Shown piece after piece: positions 8,821 through 17,615 of a stretch of DNA of 64,000 nucleotides. Numbering within the stretch: the first letter of the stretch is position 1; the number at the start of each line of letters is the position of its first letter. Where the stretch lies: the NCBI GenBank assembly GCA_000949895.1, contig JWIT01000020.1, positions 1-64,000 of the forward strand, given 5' to 3'. The position numbers and the translations under genes are program-made. The stretch comes from Agrobacterium arsenijevicii (lineage in GTDB: Bacteria; Pseudomonadota; Alphaproteobacteria; Rhizobiales; Rhizobiaceae). Below the pieces are notes generated by a model that ran no database searches, was not told the DNA's origin, and saw only the letters and a list, made by a program, of their open reading frames with translations.

Positions 8821-9000
8821 TCAACCGGAACAGTCGCAACGACGCTTCAGAAGGTCGGGGCGCTCCTGCTCCATGTGCGGTCTTTTTTTGAAAGTCCAGC
8901 CGTGCTTTCGCAGCCAGACGTCAAGCGCGCTGCGGCCGATGGATACGGCTCTCTCCTCACTCAATCGCAGAACCATCTCGTGGGGTTCCTGCTTGGCCTG
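8821..9000 (-). pseudogene. IS630-family transposase fragment
   Basis: The complement strand reads through 59 codons with the diagnostic N-terminal half of an IS630-type transposase: a helix-turn-helix ending SIGRSALDVWLRKHGWTF, then KKRPHMEQERPDLLKRR, the usual link to the DDE domain. In intact copies the link reads roughly KKKTAHA.EQERPD, so a few residues are missing here. The frame ends in TGA at 8821 before any catalytic Asp. No start codon with a binding site, no DDE domain and no terminal inverted repeats were found, so it is a decayed remnant. It marks past insertion in the 8.5-9.1 kb gap. Confidence 0.75.
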
Positions 9001-9135
9001 CGGCGCGACAGATCATACTGACGGTTAACCGCTTGTTGACTTCCCGTTTGACGAGATGGCCTAATATAAGCAGACTCCGAAATTGGACCCGCCGCACCCG
9101 GTTGACATGCCGTGCGGCAAGCATACGGCGCCATC

Positions 9136-10905
9136 ATGCGACTTAGTACCATCACGAACCTGGCTTATGCTGTCACCCTCGTGCTCACGACAATATCGGC
9201 GACCACATTCATTCTATCAGCCAGAAGCGCTTCTCAAGAGCGGGTGGCCATCCAGGATCACCTCGAACTGACTGATCTCGCCGAAGAACTGGCGATCATT
9301 GCGAATGAGCGCACCGAGGAGGCGCGTCTTTACGTCATGCGAGGCGACGAGCAGCATCTCGCGAAATTCTACGTTGACGAAGATCAGGAAAAGCACCTCG
9401 AAAACACTCTGGACAAACTCGCAGCACTTGGTGTTTCGCCGCAGGAGGCAGGCTCATTTCAGGTCATACGAAAGAGCGCAGACGCACTGGACAAGATGGA
9501 GCGCAACGCCATCAGTTCCTATCGATCCGGCCGCCAGAACGATGCACAACAGGTCTTGTTCGGCGATGATTATTATCGACTGCATACGGGCCTGCTGAAC
9601 ACCATCGCGACGCTGAGAGAAGCCATTTCGGCCCGCTCGCAGGCAATGGTTGACCAAGCTAAAGACCGAAGCGATTTCTACGGATCGATCGCCAAGGTGA
9701 TGCTTGCGCTCACCGCCTTGATGTTTGTGGCCGTACTCTATTTTGTCCTCAGCAGACGCGTTGCCTTGCCCCTTATCAAAATGAGCAACATCGTCACGCG
9801 CCTTGCCCGGCAGGACTACAGTATCGACGTGCCCGACGAAGGCCGGCGTGACGAAATTGGTGAAATGAACCAGGCTATCAGGATCTTCCGCAGCAACGGG
9901 CTGGAACGGGAACGGCTTGACGCGGAACACCGCAGGAACCAGCGCATAAAGGACCTGATCCTGCAGATGATGCATCGGATTCAGGCCTGTCAGAATCAGG
10001 ATGAACTGTCCGACGTCGTTTCGAAATTCATGCCGCAGATTTTCCCAGCCATTGCCGGACGCCTGCTTGTTCTCAAGGAACACAGTTCGGTTCTTCAATC
10101 GACCGGACAATGGTCCGATCCTTCGTTTTCCGCCCCGGAATTTTCGATTGACGATTGCTGGGCTCTCCGTCGTGGGCGTCCCCACGCCAGCAATCCGGGC
10201 GGAGACGACGTCGTCTGCCATCACCTTCATGGCAGTTTCGGAACCGGCCTGTGCATACCACTGACGGCATTGGGAGACACTGTCGGCTTATTGTATCTGG
10301 AAATTCCGCAGAGTAACGAGACGCTGGAGTTAGAGCGGTTATATCTCGAACTCCTCGCCGAAAATATCGGCCTTGCCGTTGCAAACCTCCAGCTTCGGCA
10401 GCGGCTGGTTGGCATGGCGCGGCAGGACGCCCTGACCGGTCTTCTGAACCGTCGATCTCTTGATGAAACGCTGAACAGGCATATTGAAAAGCCGCCCAAT
10501 TCGCTTGCCTGCCTGATGCTCGACATCGACCATTTCAAGCGCTTCAACGACCGATTCGGCCATGATGCCGGAGATGCGGTGATGCAATATGTCGCCAAGG
10601 TCCTTTCGGAAGCCGTCGGTGATCTGGGGGAACTGTTCCGTTTCGGCGGCGAGGAATTCACCGTGCTCATGCCGGCTGCGGGCATTGAAGATGCCATCAA
10701 GGTTGCGGAGAAACTCCGGCACGCGGTCGAGCGCGCACCTTTCACCTACCGCGGTCGCCTGCTCGACTCGATCACCATATCCATCGGCATCGCAACTTCA
10801 CCGGGCGCCGGAACCGTGAGCAGCGTTTTGGAACGGGCGGACGCTGCGCTTCTGAGCGCCAAGCAGACAGGCCGTAACAAATGGGTGTCGGCCGATGCCA
10901 TGTGA
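9136..10905 (+). CDS. membrane-bound GGDEF diguanylate cyclase with HAMP domain
   Basis: A 589-residue inner-membrane signalling protein. A first membrane helix (about 3-27) and a second (about 185-207) flank a periplasmic helical sensor with heptad-rich helices. It continues with HAMP (about 208-260), a GAF-like middle region (about 275-425) and a C-terminal GGDEF domain. The catalytic motif is GGEEF (RFGGEEFTVL), preceded by DALTGLLNRRSLDE and MLDIDHFKRFND, so cyclic-di-GMP synthesis is expected. The inhibitory RxxD site that normally precedes the motif is absent, so product inhibition of the usual type is unlikely. A GTG at 9112 is in frame, but the ATG at 9136 starts directly before the first membrane helix. 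Neither start has a strong binding site. Confidence 0.9.
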   Translation: MRLSTITNLAYAVTLVLTTISATTFILSARSASQERVAIQDHLELTDLAEELAIIANERTEEARLYVMRGDEQHLAKFYVDEDQEKHLENTLDKLAALGVSPQEAGSFQVIRKSADALDKMERNAISSYRSGRQNDAQQVLFGDDYYRLHTGLLNTIATLREAISARSQAMVDQAKDRSDFYGSIAKVMLALTALMFVAVLYFVLSRRVALPLIKMSNIVTRLARQDYSIDVPDEGRRDEIGEMNQAIRIFRSNGLERERLDAEHRRNQRIKDLILQMMHRIQACQNQDELSDVVSKFMPQIFPAIAGRLLVLKEHSSVLQSTGQWSDPSFSAPEFSIDDCWALRRGRPHASNPGGDDVVCHHLHGSFGTGLCIPLTALGDTVGLLYLEIPQSNETLELERLYLELLAENIGLAVANLQLRQRLVGMARQDALTGLLNRRSLDETLNRHIEKPPNSLACLMLDIDHFKRFNDRFGHDAGDAVMQYVAKVLSEAVGDLGELFRFGGEEFTVLMPAAGIEDAIKVAEKLRHAVERAPFTYRGRLLDSITISIGIATSPGAGTVSSVLERADAALLSAKQTGRNKWVSADAM

Positions 10906-11102
10906 ATAGAGACGCCCCCTAGCGGGTCGCTTTCCTTTGGGTTTCCGGTTCGTCATGGCAGGACTGCCGCGCATCTGCAACATCAACCTGCGGATGCGTC
11001 GGCCTCAGGGCAACCGAAATGACGTTTCCATGTTGTTGGCGAAGGATGAATGTCAGCAACAGCGGGTAGTTGTGGTCAAAGCGGTTGATATCACTCAAAA
11101 AC

Positions 11103-11129
11103 CTTACGGGGGCCACTGGCCCCCGTAAG
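11103..11129 (-). terminator. terminator hairpin after the deoxyribose operon
   Basis: Arms CTTACGGGGGCCA (11103-11115) and TGGCCCCCGTAAG (11117-11129) are perfectly complementary over 13 bases. The hairpin lies 36 bases beyond the stop of the aldehyde dehydrogenase gene and between it and the convergent GGDEF gene. On the minus strand a run rich in T (GGTTTTTGAG) follows. It can therefore end the operon and probably also works in the other direction. Confidence 0.8.
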
Positions 11130-11164
11130 CAATCCTGTCAGTTGCCGGCCCCGCGCGATGCGGG

Positions 11165-13561
11165 TCAGGCGCCGTATGGCACCCAGATGTTCTTCACCTG
11201 GATGGCCCTGCGCAAATAGTCACGACCCTGCGCTTCGGCACGATTTAGCCAATCGGGCTGACGACCATTATTGACCCAGGTGGCCTTCAGGTTGCCCGCA
11301 GAAGCCTTCTCGACCATCGCGCTTCCGGTAGCCGAGCCGAAATACCAGACAGCTGCAACCTCATCATGCTCGGCCAGCGTCTTTGCAAGCAGATCGCGTT
11401 CGCCGGTTACGATGTTGATGACCCCGCCGGGCACATCCGACGTGTCCAGCACCTGGTAGAAATCACCCGCAATCAACGGATGTCGCGACGACGGGATCAC
11501 CACAACACGATTGCCCATGGCGATTGCCGGCAGCACCAGCGACACCAGCGACACCAGCGGCGCCTCATCGGGGCAAACGATACCGACGATGCCCCACGGC
11601 TCGTTCATGGCAAGCGTGACGTGACGCGACTTGGTGGAGTGCACAGCGCCATCGAACTTGTCGGCCTGGGCGGCGTAATAGGAAATGCGGCGCAGAGATG
11701 CGTCGAATTCGTCCTTCGCCTTCTTTTCGCTCACACCGGTGCTATCGATGATGCGGGCGACAAATTCGTCACGCCGTGCATCGAGGTTCTCTGCGAGATA
11801 ATAGAGCACCTGCGCACGGTTATGGGCGGTTGCGGAACTCCAGCTGCCTGCCTTGGACGCGGCTTCCACAGCATTACGGATGTCCTTGCGGTTGCCTATT
11901 CCGGCCATGCCGATCACGGCGTTGCCCTTGCCGGTCACCGAATAACTGTAGCCACCGTCGGGGCGGGCTTGCTTGCCGCCGATATAGTTCTTCATGGTCC
12001 GATCAAGGCCATCGATCGCCATCTTGCTGTCAGCGTTCGGCAATGCAGACGGCGTAAAGGCTTCAGCGGGCTTGTTGACTGGCAGGCTCTTTTCCCAGTC
12101 TGCCGCCAGATATTCGTACAGCCCTTCGCGCGCGCCTTCACGACCGAAACCGCTTTCGCGGTAGCCGCCAAAACCGGCACCGGCATCGAGCATGTTGGTG
12201 CAGTTGATCCAGACCACGCCTGCCTTGACGCGGGCAGCCAGATCAAGCGCGACATTGATGTTTTCCGACCAGATCGAGGCAGCGAGGCCGTAGCGGGTGT
12301 TGTTGGCCAGCGAAACGGCTTCATCCGGAGTGCGGAACGTGGTCGCCGCAGCGATCGGGCCAAAAATTTCCACCTGGCAGACCGTCGACGCCTGATCGAC
12401 ATCGGTGAAGAAGCCGGGAGCGACGTAATTGCCGGTAGCCGGTAACGGATTGGAACTCTGCCAGAGTTCACCACCCTCTTCGACGCCCTTACGGACCAGA
12501 TCCGTGATGCGTTTCACCTGAGTGGCGGAAACAATCGCGCCAACATCGGTCGACTTGTCGAGCGGATCGCCGACCCGCAGGGTTTCCAGCCGCTTTTTCA
12601 GCCGTGCATAAAATTTCTCGGCAATACCTTCCTGCACCAGCAGGCGGGAACCGGCGCAGCAGACTTCGCCCTGGTTGAACCAGATTGCGTCAACAACACC
12701 TTCAACCGCCGCATCAAGATCGGCATCCTCGAAAACGATGAATGGTGACTTGCCGCCCAGTTCCAACGACAGCTTTTTACCCGAACCGGCAATCTGCTCG
12801 CGAATAACACGGCCGACCTTGGTCGAGCCGGTGAAGGCGACCTTGTCGACGCCGTCATGGCCGCAGATCGCAGCGCCTGTAGAGCCATCGCCCTGCACGA
12901 TGTTGACGACACCGGCCGGAAGGCCGACCTCGTGGCAGATTTCCGCAAAGGCGACAGCCGTCAGCGGTGTCAGGTCGGCAGGCTTCAGCACCACGGTATT
13001 GCCGGCCGCAAGCGCTGGCGCGATCTTCCACGCCAGCATCAGCAGAGGGAAATTCCACGGGATCACCTGACCGCAAACACCGACGGGCGAGAAACCACGG
13101 AACTCGTCTTCCACCATTTCGGCCCACCCGGCGTGATGGTAAAAGTGGCGGGCGACGAGCGGAATGTCGATATCACGGGTTTCCCGAACCGGCTTGCCGT
13201 TGTCCATCGTTTCCAGAACGGAAAGGAAGCGCTCGCGCTTTTGTATATGACGGGCAATGGCATAGAGGTAGCGGGCGCGTTCGTGACCCGACAGCTTCGA
13301 CCATTTTCCGAAGGCCGTGCGGGCGGCCTTGACCGCCTGATCCACGTCTTCCTCATTGCCGCAAACGATCTCCGCCAGCTTATCCCCGTTTGCGGGGTTT
13401 GATACGGCAATCGTTTTGCGGCCTTCCGGGGAAACGAACCGGCCGTTGATATAATGACCGAACGAGCGTCCGTGAGCGTCGAGCCACTGCTTCACATCAC
13501 CATTGGCTTCGGGCGAAGGTCCATACTCCATGGTTTCCAAAATGTCCTTAATGGGTCGCAT
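11165..13561 (-). CDS. two-domain (ALDH16-type) aldehyde dehydrogenase
   Basis: A 798-residue protein made of a complete aldehyde dehydrogenase (about 30-505) followed by a second, partial one (about 520-798). The first carries ELGGKSPFIVFEDADLD with the general-base Glu and FNQGEVCCAGSR with the catalytic Cys. The second keeps the Rossmann half (EPWGIVGIVCPDEAP, GNRVVVIPSS) but no catalytic Cys motif. That is the layout of ALDH16 enzymes, where the second domain is structural. The ATG at 13561 has AAGGA nine bases upstream; the frame opens further up but overlaps deoC. It lies 11 bases after deoC, so it most likely oxidises the acetaldehyde released by DeoC to acetate. Glyceraldehyde or other aldehydes are possible. 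Confidence 0.85.
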   Translation of the reverse strand: MRPIKDILETMEYGPSPEANGDVKQWLDAHGRSFGHYINGRFVSPEGRKTIAVSNPANGDKLAEIVCGNEEDVDQAVKAARTAFGKWSKLSGHERARYLYAIARHIQKRERFLSVLETMDNGKPVRETRDIDIPLVARHFYHHAGWAEMVEDEFRGFSPVGVCGQVIPWNFPLLMLAWKIAPALAAGNTVVLKPADLTPLTAVAFAEICHEVGLPAGVVNIVQGDGSTGAAICGHDGVDKVAFTGSTKVGRVIREQIAGSGKKLSLELGGKSPFIVFEDADLDAAVEGVVDAIWFNQGEVCCAGSRLLVQEGIAEKFYARLKKRLETLRVGDPLDKSTDVGAIVSATQVKRITDLVRKGVEEGGELWQSSNPLPATGNYVAPGFFTDVDQASTVCQVEIFGPIAAATTFRTPDEAVSLANNTRYGLAASIWSENINVALDLAARVKAGVVWINCTNMLDAGAGFGGYRESGFGREGAREGLYEYLAADWEKSLPVNKPAEAFTPSALPNADSKMAIDGLDRTMKNYIGGKQARPDGGYSYSVTGKGNAVIGMAGIGNRKDIRNAVEAASKAGSWSSATAHNRAQVLYYLAENLDARRDEFVARIIDSTGVSEKKAKDEFDASLRRISYYAAQADKFDGAVHSTKSRHVTLAMNEPWGIVGIVCPDEAPLVSLVSLVLPAIAMGNRVVVIPSSRHPLIAGDFYQVLDTSDVPGGVINIVTGERDLLAKTLAEHDEVAAVWYFGSATGSAMVEKASAGNLKATWVNNGRQPDWLNRAEAQGRDYLRRAIQVKNIWVPYGA

Positions 13562-13572
13562 TTTTTCAGTCC

Positions 13573-14532
13573 TTATGCGGCAGCGTGATGATGAGCGCTG
13601 GAATAGCGGCCGGTTACGAAATGTTCGAGCTGCCGCTCGATATCGCCAAGCATAGAGCTGGCACCGATGCGGAACAGGTCTGGCTCCAGCCAGCGATTGC
13701 CCAGCTCCTCCTTCATCAGCGTCAGCCATGACAGCGCGTCCTTCGCCGTCTTCAATCCGCCCGCAGGCTTGAAGCCGACCATCTGGCCAGTCAGTTCACC
13801 GTAATCGCGGAGTGCACGCACCATGGTCAGACTGACCGGCAGAGTGGCGTTGACCTCCTCTTTGCCGGTCGAGGTTTTGATGAAGTCCGAACCCGCCTGC
13901 ATCGCCACCATTGAGGCGCGATAAACATTGGTAAGCGTGTTGAGATCACCCGTCGCAAGGATAGCCTTCATATGGGCGTTGCCGCAGGCTTCACGCATTG
14001 CGGCAATCTCATCATAAAGTGCGGTCCAGTTCTGCGTCAGAACGAACTCACGGGTTATGACGATATCGATCTCCTTGGCGCCCTGCTCGACGGCATAGCG
14101 GATTTCGGCAAGTCGCTGCGGCAGCGGCGTCAGGCCGGAAGGAAAGCCCGTCGCCACCGAAGCGACCGGAATAGTCGTGCCTTCCAGCGCCTTGACGGCA
14201 TGGGACACCATGGTCGGATAGACGCAGACGGCACCGGTTGTGATACCGGCGTCCGCAAGACCGAGTGCTTCGAGAATGTCGTCCCGGACCGGACGCCGCG
14301 CTTTCGCACACAGGCGGCGTACGCGACCGGCCGTGTCGTCGCCGGAAAGCGTTGTCAGATCGATGCAGGTAATCGCCTTGATCTGCCAGGCAACCTGATA
14401 TTCCTTCTTGACCGAGCGCCGGGTGGTGATTGTTGCTGCACGCCGTTCGGAGGCACTGCGATTGACCGATACATCTTCAAACCATTCCGGTTTGAGAGCG
14501 GTGCCGTTGTTTCTGGGGAATGCTTCGCTCAT
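13573..14532 (-). CDS. deoC: deoxyribose-phosphate aldolase
   Basis: A 319-residue class I aldolase that splits 2-deoxyribose 5-phosphate into acetaldehyde and glyceraldehyde 3-phosphate. The family motifs are all present: IDLTTLSGDDT, EIDIVITREF, the Schiff-base lysine in FIKTSTGKEEVNATL, and the second lysine in GFKPAGGLKTAKDAL. It is longer than the roughly 220-260 residues of the short bacterial type, with an N-terminal extension of about 60 residues as in the long (eukaryote-like) form. The ATG at 14532 has GGACAG upstream. It is 19 bases downstream of the kinase and 11 bases upstream of the aldehyde dehydrogenase, so the three probably share one mRNA and act in sequence. Confidence 0.95.
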   Translation of the reverse strand: MSEAFPRNNGTALKPEWFEDVSVNRSASERRAATITTRRSVKKEYQVAWQIKAITCIDLTTLSGDDTAGRVRRLCAKARRPVRDDILEALGLADAGITTGAVCVYPTMVSHAVKALEGTTIPVASVATGFPSGLTPLPQRLAEIRYAVEQGAKEIDIVITREFVLTQNWTALYDEIAAMREACGNAHMKAILATGDLNTLTNVYRASMVAMQAGSDFIKTSTGKEEVNATLPVSLTMVRALRDYGELTGQMVGFKPAGGLKTAKDALSWLTLMKEELGNRWLEPDLFRIGASSMLGDIERQLEHFVTGRYSSAHHHAAA

Positions 14533-14551
14533 TTTCTGTCCATTCTTCTGG

Positions 14552-15490
14552 TCAGGCTGCGGCATTGGCATGTTCGCGGCAGAATACCTCGAACTCTTCG
14601 ATGCTGGCATAGGCCTTCTGTGTTCCGGGACGGGTGATGGAATGCGCCGCGTAAAGCGATGCCTTCTTTAGTGAAGATACGACCTCGCCCGTTTCGGCAT
14701 AAAAGCGGGCGAAGGAGCCAATAAAGGCATCGCCAGCGCCCGTGGTGTCTTTGGGCGTTACCTTGACGGGTTCGATGTTGACGATTTCATTTGACGTAAT
14801 CATGCGCGCGCCACGTCCGCCCAGCGTCACGATGACGGTACGAATGCCGCGTGCGATCAGCGAACGGGCGGCGGTGACGATGGCTTCGTCGGTGTCGGCC
14901 GGCAATCCGGACAGCAACGCCAGCTCGCTCTCGTTCGGAACGAGGAACGTTACCTGGCGGATGCGCTCCGGATCGAGATTGGCGGCGGCTGGGGCGGGAT
15001 TGAGGATCGTCTCGATACCGTTTTTGGCCGCAAGCTCAATGGTATGGTAGACGGTCTCAACCGGCACTTCCATCTGCATGAGGATCAGACCGCACTTTTT
15101 CAGATCGGCGGCCGCCTTGTCGACTTCTGCCGGCAAAAGATCGGCATTGGCTCCCTTGACGATGAGGATGGAATTTTCGCCTGATTGTTCGACGAAAATC
15201 GGCGCGACACCACTGGACTTGCCGGCAACCTTCACCACATGGCGCGTATCCACGCCGAAGCTCTCGAGATTGCGAATGGTATTGTCAGCGAAGACATCGT
15301 CACCAACCCGGGTGACCATCATGACCTCCGCACCAAGGCGCGCCGCGGCAACCGCCTGGTTGGCACCCTTTCCGCCGCAACCCATTTCGAAGGCGGGAGC
15401 CTCGAGGGTTTCACCCGGTCCGGGCATACGGTTCACATAGGTGATAAGATCTACCATGTTGGAGCCTACGACCCCGATTTTCTTGCTCAT
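14552..15490 (-). CDS. PfkB-family sugar kinase (ribokinase/deoxyribokinase)
   Basis: A 312-residue ribokinase-like kinase. The first PfkB signature is CGGKGANQAVAAARLG near residue 40, and the second is DTTGAGDAFIGSFARF near 250 with the catalytic Asp. N-terminal VVGSNMVDLITYVNRMPGPGET is typical of ribokinase. Because it sits directly before deoC, it probably makes 2-deoxyribose 5-phosphate from deoxyribose, although ribose cannot be excluded. The ATG at 15490 has AGGGAA ten bases upstream. The longer open frame extending to 15772 runs into the DUF4432 gene and is rejected. Confidence 0.9.
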   Translation of the reverse strand: MSKKIGVVGSNMVDLITYVNRMPGPGETLEAPAFEMGCGGKGANQAVAAARLGAEVMMVTRVGDDVFADNTIRNLESFGVDTRHVVKVAGKSSGVAPIFVEQSGENSILIVKGANADLLPAEVDKAAADLKKCGLILMQMEVPVETVYHTIELAAKNGIETILNPAPAAANLDPERIRQVTFLVPNESELALLSGLPADTDEAIVTAARSLIARGIRTVIVTLGGRGARMITSNEIVNIEPVKVTPKDTTGAGDAFIGSFARFYAETGEVVSSLKKASLYAAHSITRPGTQKAYASIEEFEVFCREHANAAA

Positions 15491-15515
15491 GCCGAAATTC
15501 CCTGGATATCCTGTT

Positions 15516-16598
15516 TCAAAGGGCGCTGATCCTGGCGCCGAACTGATCGGCAGCAGCGCGGTCGAGATAGCCGAGCCGTACCGGAAACGCCCTGCGTTCG
15601 CCCGGTGACAGGCTCTGCACGTTGTTCTTGGCCCTTTCCGCCAGATAGCCCTCCGGCTCGCAGGTGGACGGCAGGGCAAACGCGGCGACCTGCGAATCCC
15701 CGTTGACCAGGATCCAGCGCACCGTCTTCGGGAAGGCGGCAAGCGGATAGGAGATGGCAAAGCCATCGCCATCGCGCCGCTGCATCATCAGATGCGTAAG
15801 CCCCTCGCCGTCCGCCGGCAGGCCGTTAATGTAAAACACCTGTTCGGGGTTGTAACGTTGCGGCTCATCGAGCACTTCCATGGCTGAAGGCTGCTTTGCC
15901 AGCGTCTCCAGCAGGGAAAGATAATCGGGGTTTGGCGTTACGTGGCCGGGCACGGCCGTGCGCACCTTCACCCGCTCCGGCGTATACGGCACGGGCTGAA
16001 CGATCCGCGCACCCTCGGCATAAGCAAAGTTCACATGGCACATATACATGAGATCCATGGGCGCCGATGACAGGTTCTGGATATCCATGACCATGTCAAA
16101 AAGCGTGTCTTCGGCATGCAGTGTCACGCTGGGTCGGGCCAGATAATTGGCGCCGAAGCCCATGACATATTCAACTTCGCCGGTTACCCGAACGTAAGCG
16201 CCACGCGCATCGTGTCCGATGACGAAACCGGCCTTGTCCATGCTGGCACAGGCCATTTCGCCATGCAGGGCGTGATTGTCCTGCGGCGACGGGCAGCCGT
16301 TGCGCAGCATGCCGCTGTGGAATGCAAAACACCCATAGGTCTCGACGATTGAACCGGCTGGTCGCGGCATGGAAAAGCGGCTTCCCATGGTCAGGTCGAC
16401 GCCCTTGAACTCAACGCTCCAGATCATCTGCCCCATGAAAGGCAATATGACGATCCGGCCGTGGCGGTTCTCCAACTGCAGTGCCTCAATGCCGGTGGCA
16501 TAGCGGAAGGTGGTGACCTTCAGCCCATCGGTTGCGGCCAGAAGATGCGGGACGTCCGTAAAATCCTGCCTGCGGAGATGAAATTCTGTCGCCTGCAT
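15516..16598 (-). CDS. DUF4432 aldose-1-epimerase-like protein
   Basis: A 360-residue beta-sandwich protein of the galactose-mutarotase superfamily, DUF4432 group. Visible landmarks are RIVILPFMGQMIWSVEF, CFAFHSGMLRNGCPSPQDNHALHGEM with the HALHGE motif that carries a likely catalytic His, and MYMCHVNFAY with a second His. It most likely interconverts the alpha and beta anomers of the imported sugar before phosphorylation. The ATG at 16598 has AGGTGA and lies four bases after the permease stop, so the genes are translationally close. It has no signal peptide and is therefore cytoplasmic. The sugar itself is inferred from the deoC context. Confidence 0.85.
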   Translation of the reverse strand: MQATEFHLRRQDFTDVPHLLAATDGLKVTTFRYATGIEALQLENRHGRIVILPFMGQMIWSVEFKGVDLTMGSRFSMPRPAGSIVETYGCFAFHSGMLRNGCPSPQDNHALHGEMACASMDKAGFVIGHDARGAYVRVTGEVEYVMGFGANYLARPSVTLHAEDTLFDMVMDIQNLSSAPMDLMYMCHVNFAYAEGARIVQPVPYTPERVKVRTAVPGHVTPNPDYLSLLETLAKQPSAMEVLDEPQRYNPEQVFYINGLPADGEGLTHLMMQRRDGDGFAISYPLAAFPKTVRWILVNGDSQVAAFALPSTCEPEGYLAERAKNNVQSLSPGERRAFPVRLGYLDRAAADQFGARISAL

Positions 16599-16602
16599 GG
16601 GA

Positions 16603-17601
16603 TCACCTGCCCGGGTTTCGCCATGCATTGATGGCAATGACGAGAATGAGGAATGCACCCCAGATGAAGTCGATAAGGTGGTTGGAGAACCGCATCATCT
16701 GGAAGCCGGAAGAGAGCAGCATGAGGGCGATCAGCGCAATGGCGATGCCGAGAACGCGCCCTTTCCCGCCCGCCGGGTTGGTGCCGCCGAGAACGGCAAT
16801 CAACACCGCCTGCAACAGATAGGACGCGCCGTAGTCGGATTTCGCCGCATTGGTGCGCCCGGACAGAATGATCCCCGCCAGCGACGCCAGAACGCCGGTC
16901 AGCATGTAGGAATACAGCATCATGCGATCCTTGCGGATGCCTGCAAACACTGCTGCCCGCGGATTGGTCCCGATCAGCATCAGGTTGATGCCGAGCGTCG
17001 AGCGCGTCAGCAGGATCGCCACGGTGATGCAGACGGCGATGAACAGCAGAAACGGCGTCGCGACACCGAAGATCTTGCCGTTACCGATCCAGTTCCATGC
17101 ATCGGGAAAGCCGACGATTGCCGGTCCGCCGGTCAGTACCAGCGCCAGTCCCATCAGGACCTGCCCCGTGCCGAGTGTCGCGAGGATCGGGGTAATACGC
17201 AGCTTTGCCACCAGAAGGCCGTTGACCAGACCGGCCAGCAGGCCGACCGCCATGGCCAGCACGATGCCAAGCCCGGTGTAGAACACCATGCCCGAGGTGG
17301 AGGATTGCCCTGCCTGAACCATGGTGGAATGGAAATAAATGCCGGCGATGATGCCCGCCAGATTGGCAATTCCCACCACGGAAAGATCGATACCACCGGT
17401 CAGCATGGCGATCATCATGGCGATGGAGAGGATCCCCAGTTCGGGCATGATGTAGCTGATGGATTCGAAATTGTAATAATTCAGGAACTTGCCGGGGTTC
17501 ATCCAGGTCATCAGGGCGAAGACGATGACGGTGATCACAAGAAGCTGAAGGATGTTGTTGTCGTTGCCGAAAAGCCGGCGCATGTCGAACGAATTTTTCA
17601 T
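16603..17601 (-). CDS. sugar ABC transporter permease (RbsC-type)
   Basis: A 332-residue inner-membrane permease of the BPD_transp_2 family with eight to ten hydrophobic segments. The segment IAMLTGGIDLSVVGIANLAGIIAG is the family's characteristic loop, and ILATLGTGQVLMGLALVLTGG follows. It pairs with the permease encoded just upstream to form the channel of a pentose importer. The ATG at 17601 has GGGAGAG eight bases upstream and starts after the preceding gene's stop region; a GTG at 17619 would overlap it and is less likely. Confidence 0.93.
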   Translation of the reverse strand: MKNSFDMRRLFGNDNNILQLLVITVIVFALMTWMNPGKFLNYYNFESISYIMPELGILSIAMMIAMLTGGIDLSVVGIANLAGIIAGIYFHSTMVQAGQSSTSGMVFYTGLGIVLAMAVGLLAGLVNGLLVAKLRITPILATLGTGQVLMGLALVLTGGPAIVGFPDAWNWIGNGKIFGVATPFLLFIAVCITVAILLTRSTLGINLMLIGTNPRAAVFAGIRKDRMMLYSYMLTGVLASLAGIILSGRTNAAKSDYGASYLLQAVLIAVLGGTNPAGGKGRVLGIAIALIALMLLSSGFQMMRFSNHLIDFIWGAFLILVIAINAWRNPGR

Positions 17602-17615
17602 GATGCGCTCTCCCG

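Noticed and set aside
13562..13729. Longer N-terminus for the two-domain aldehyde dehydrogenase
   Set aside because: The extra codons overlap the end of deoC and have no family similarity, while the ATG at 13561 has a good binding site.
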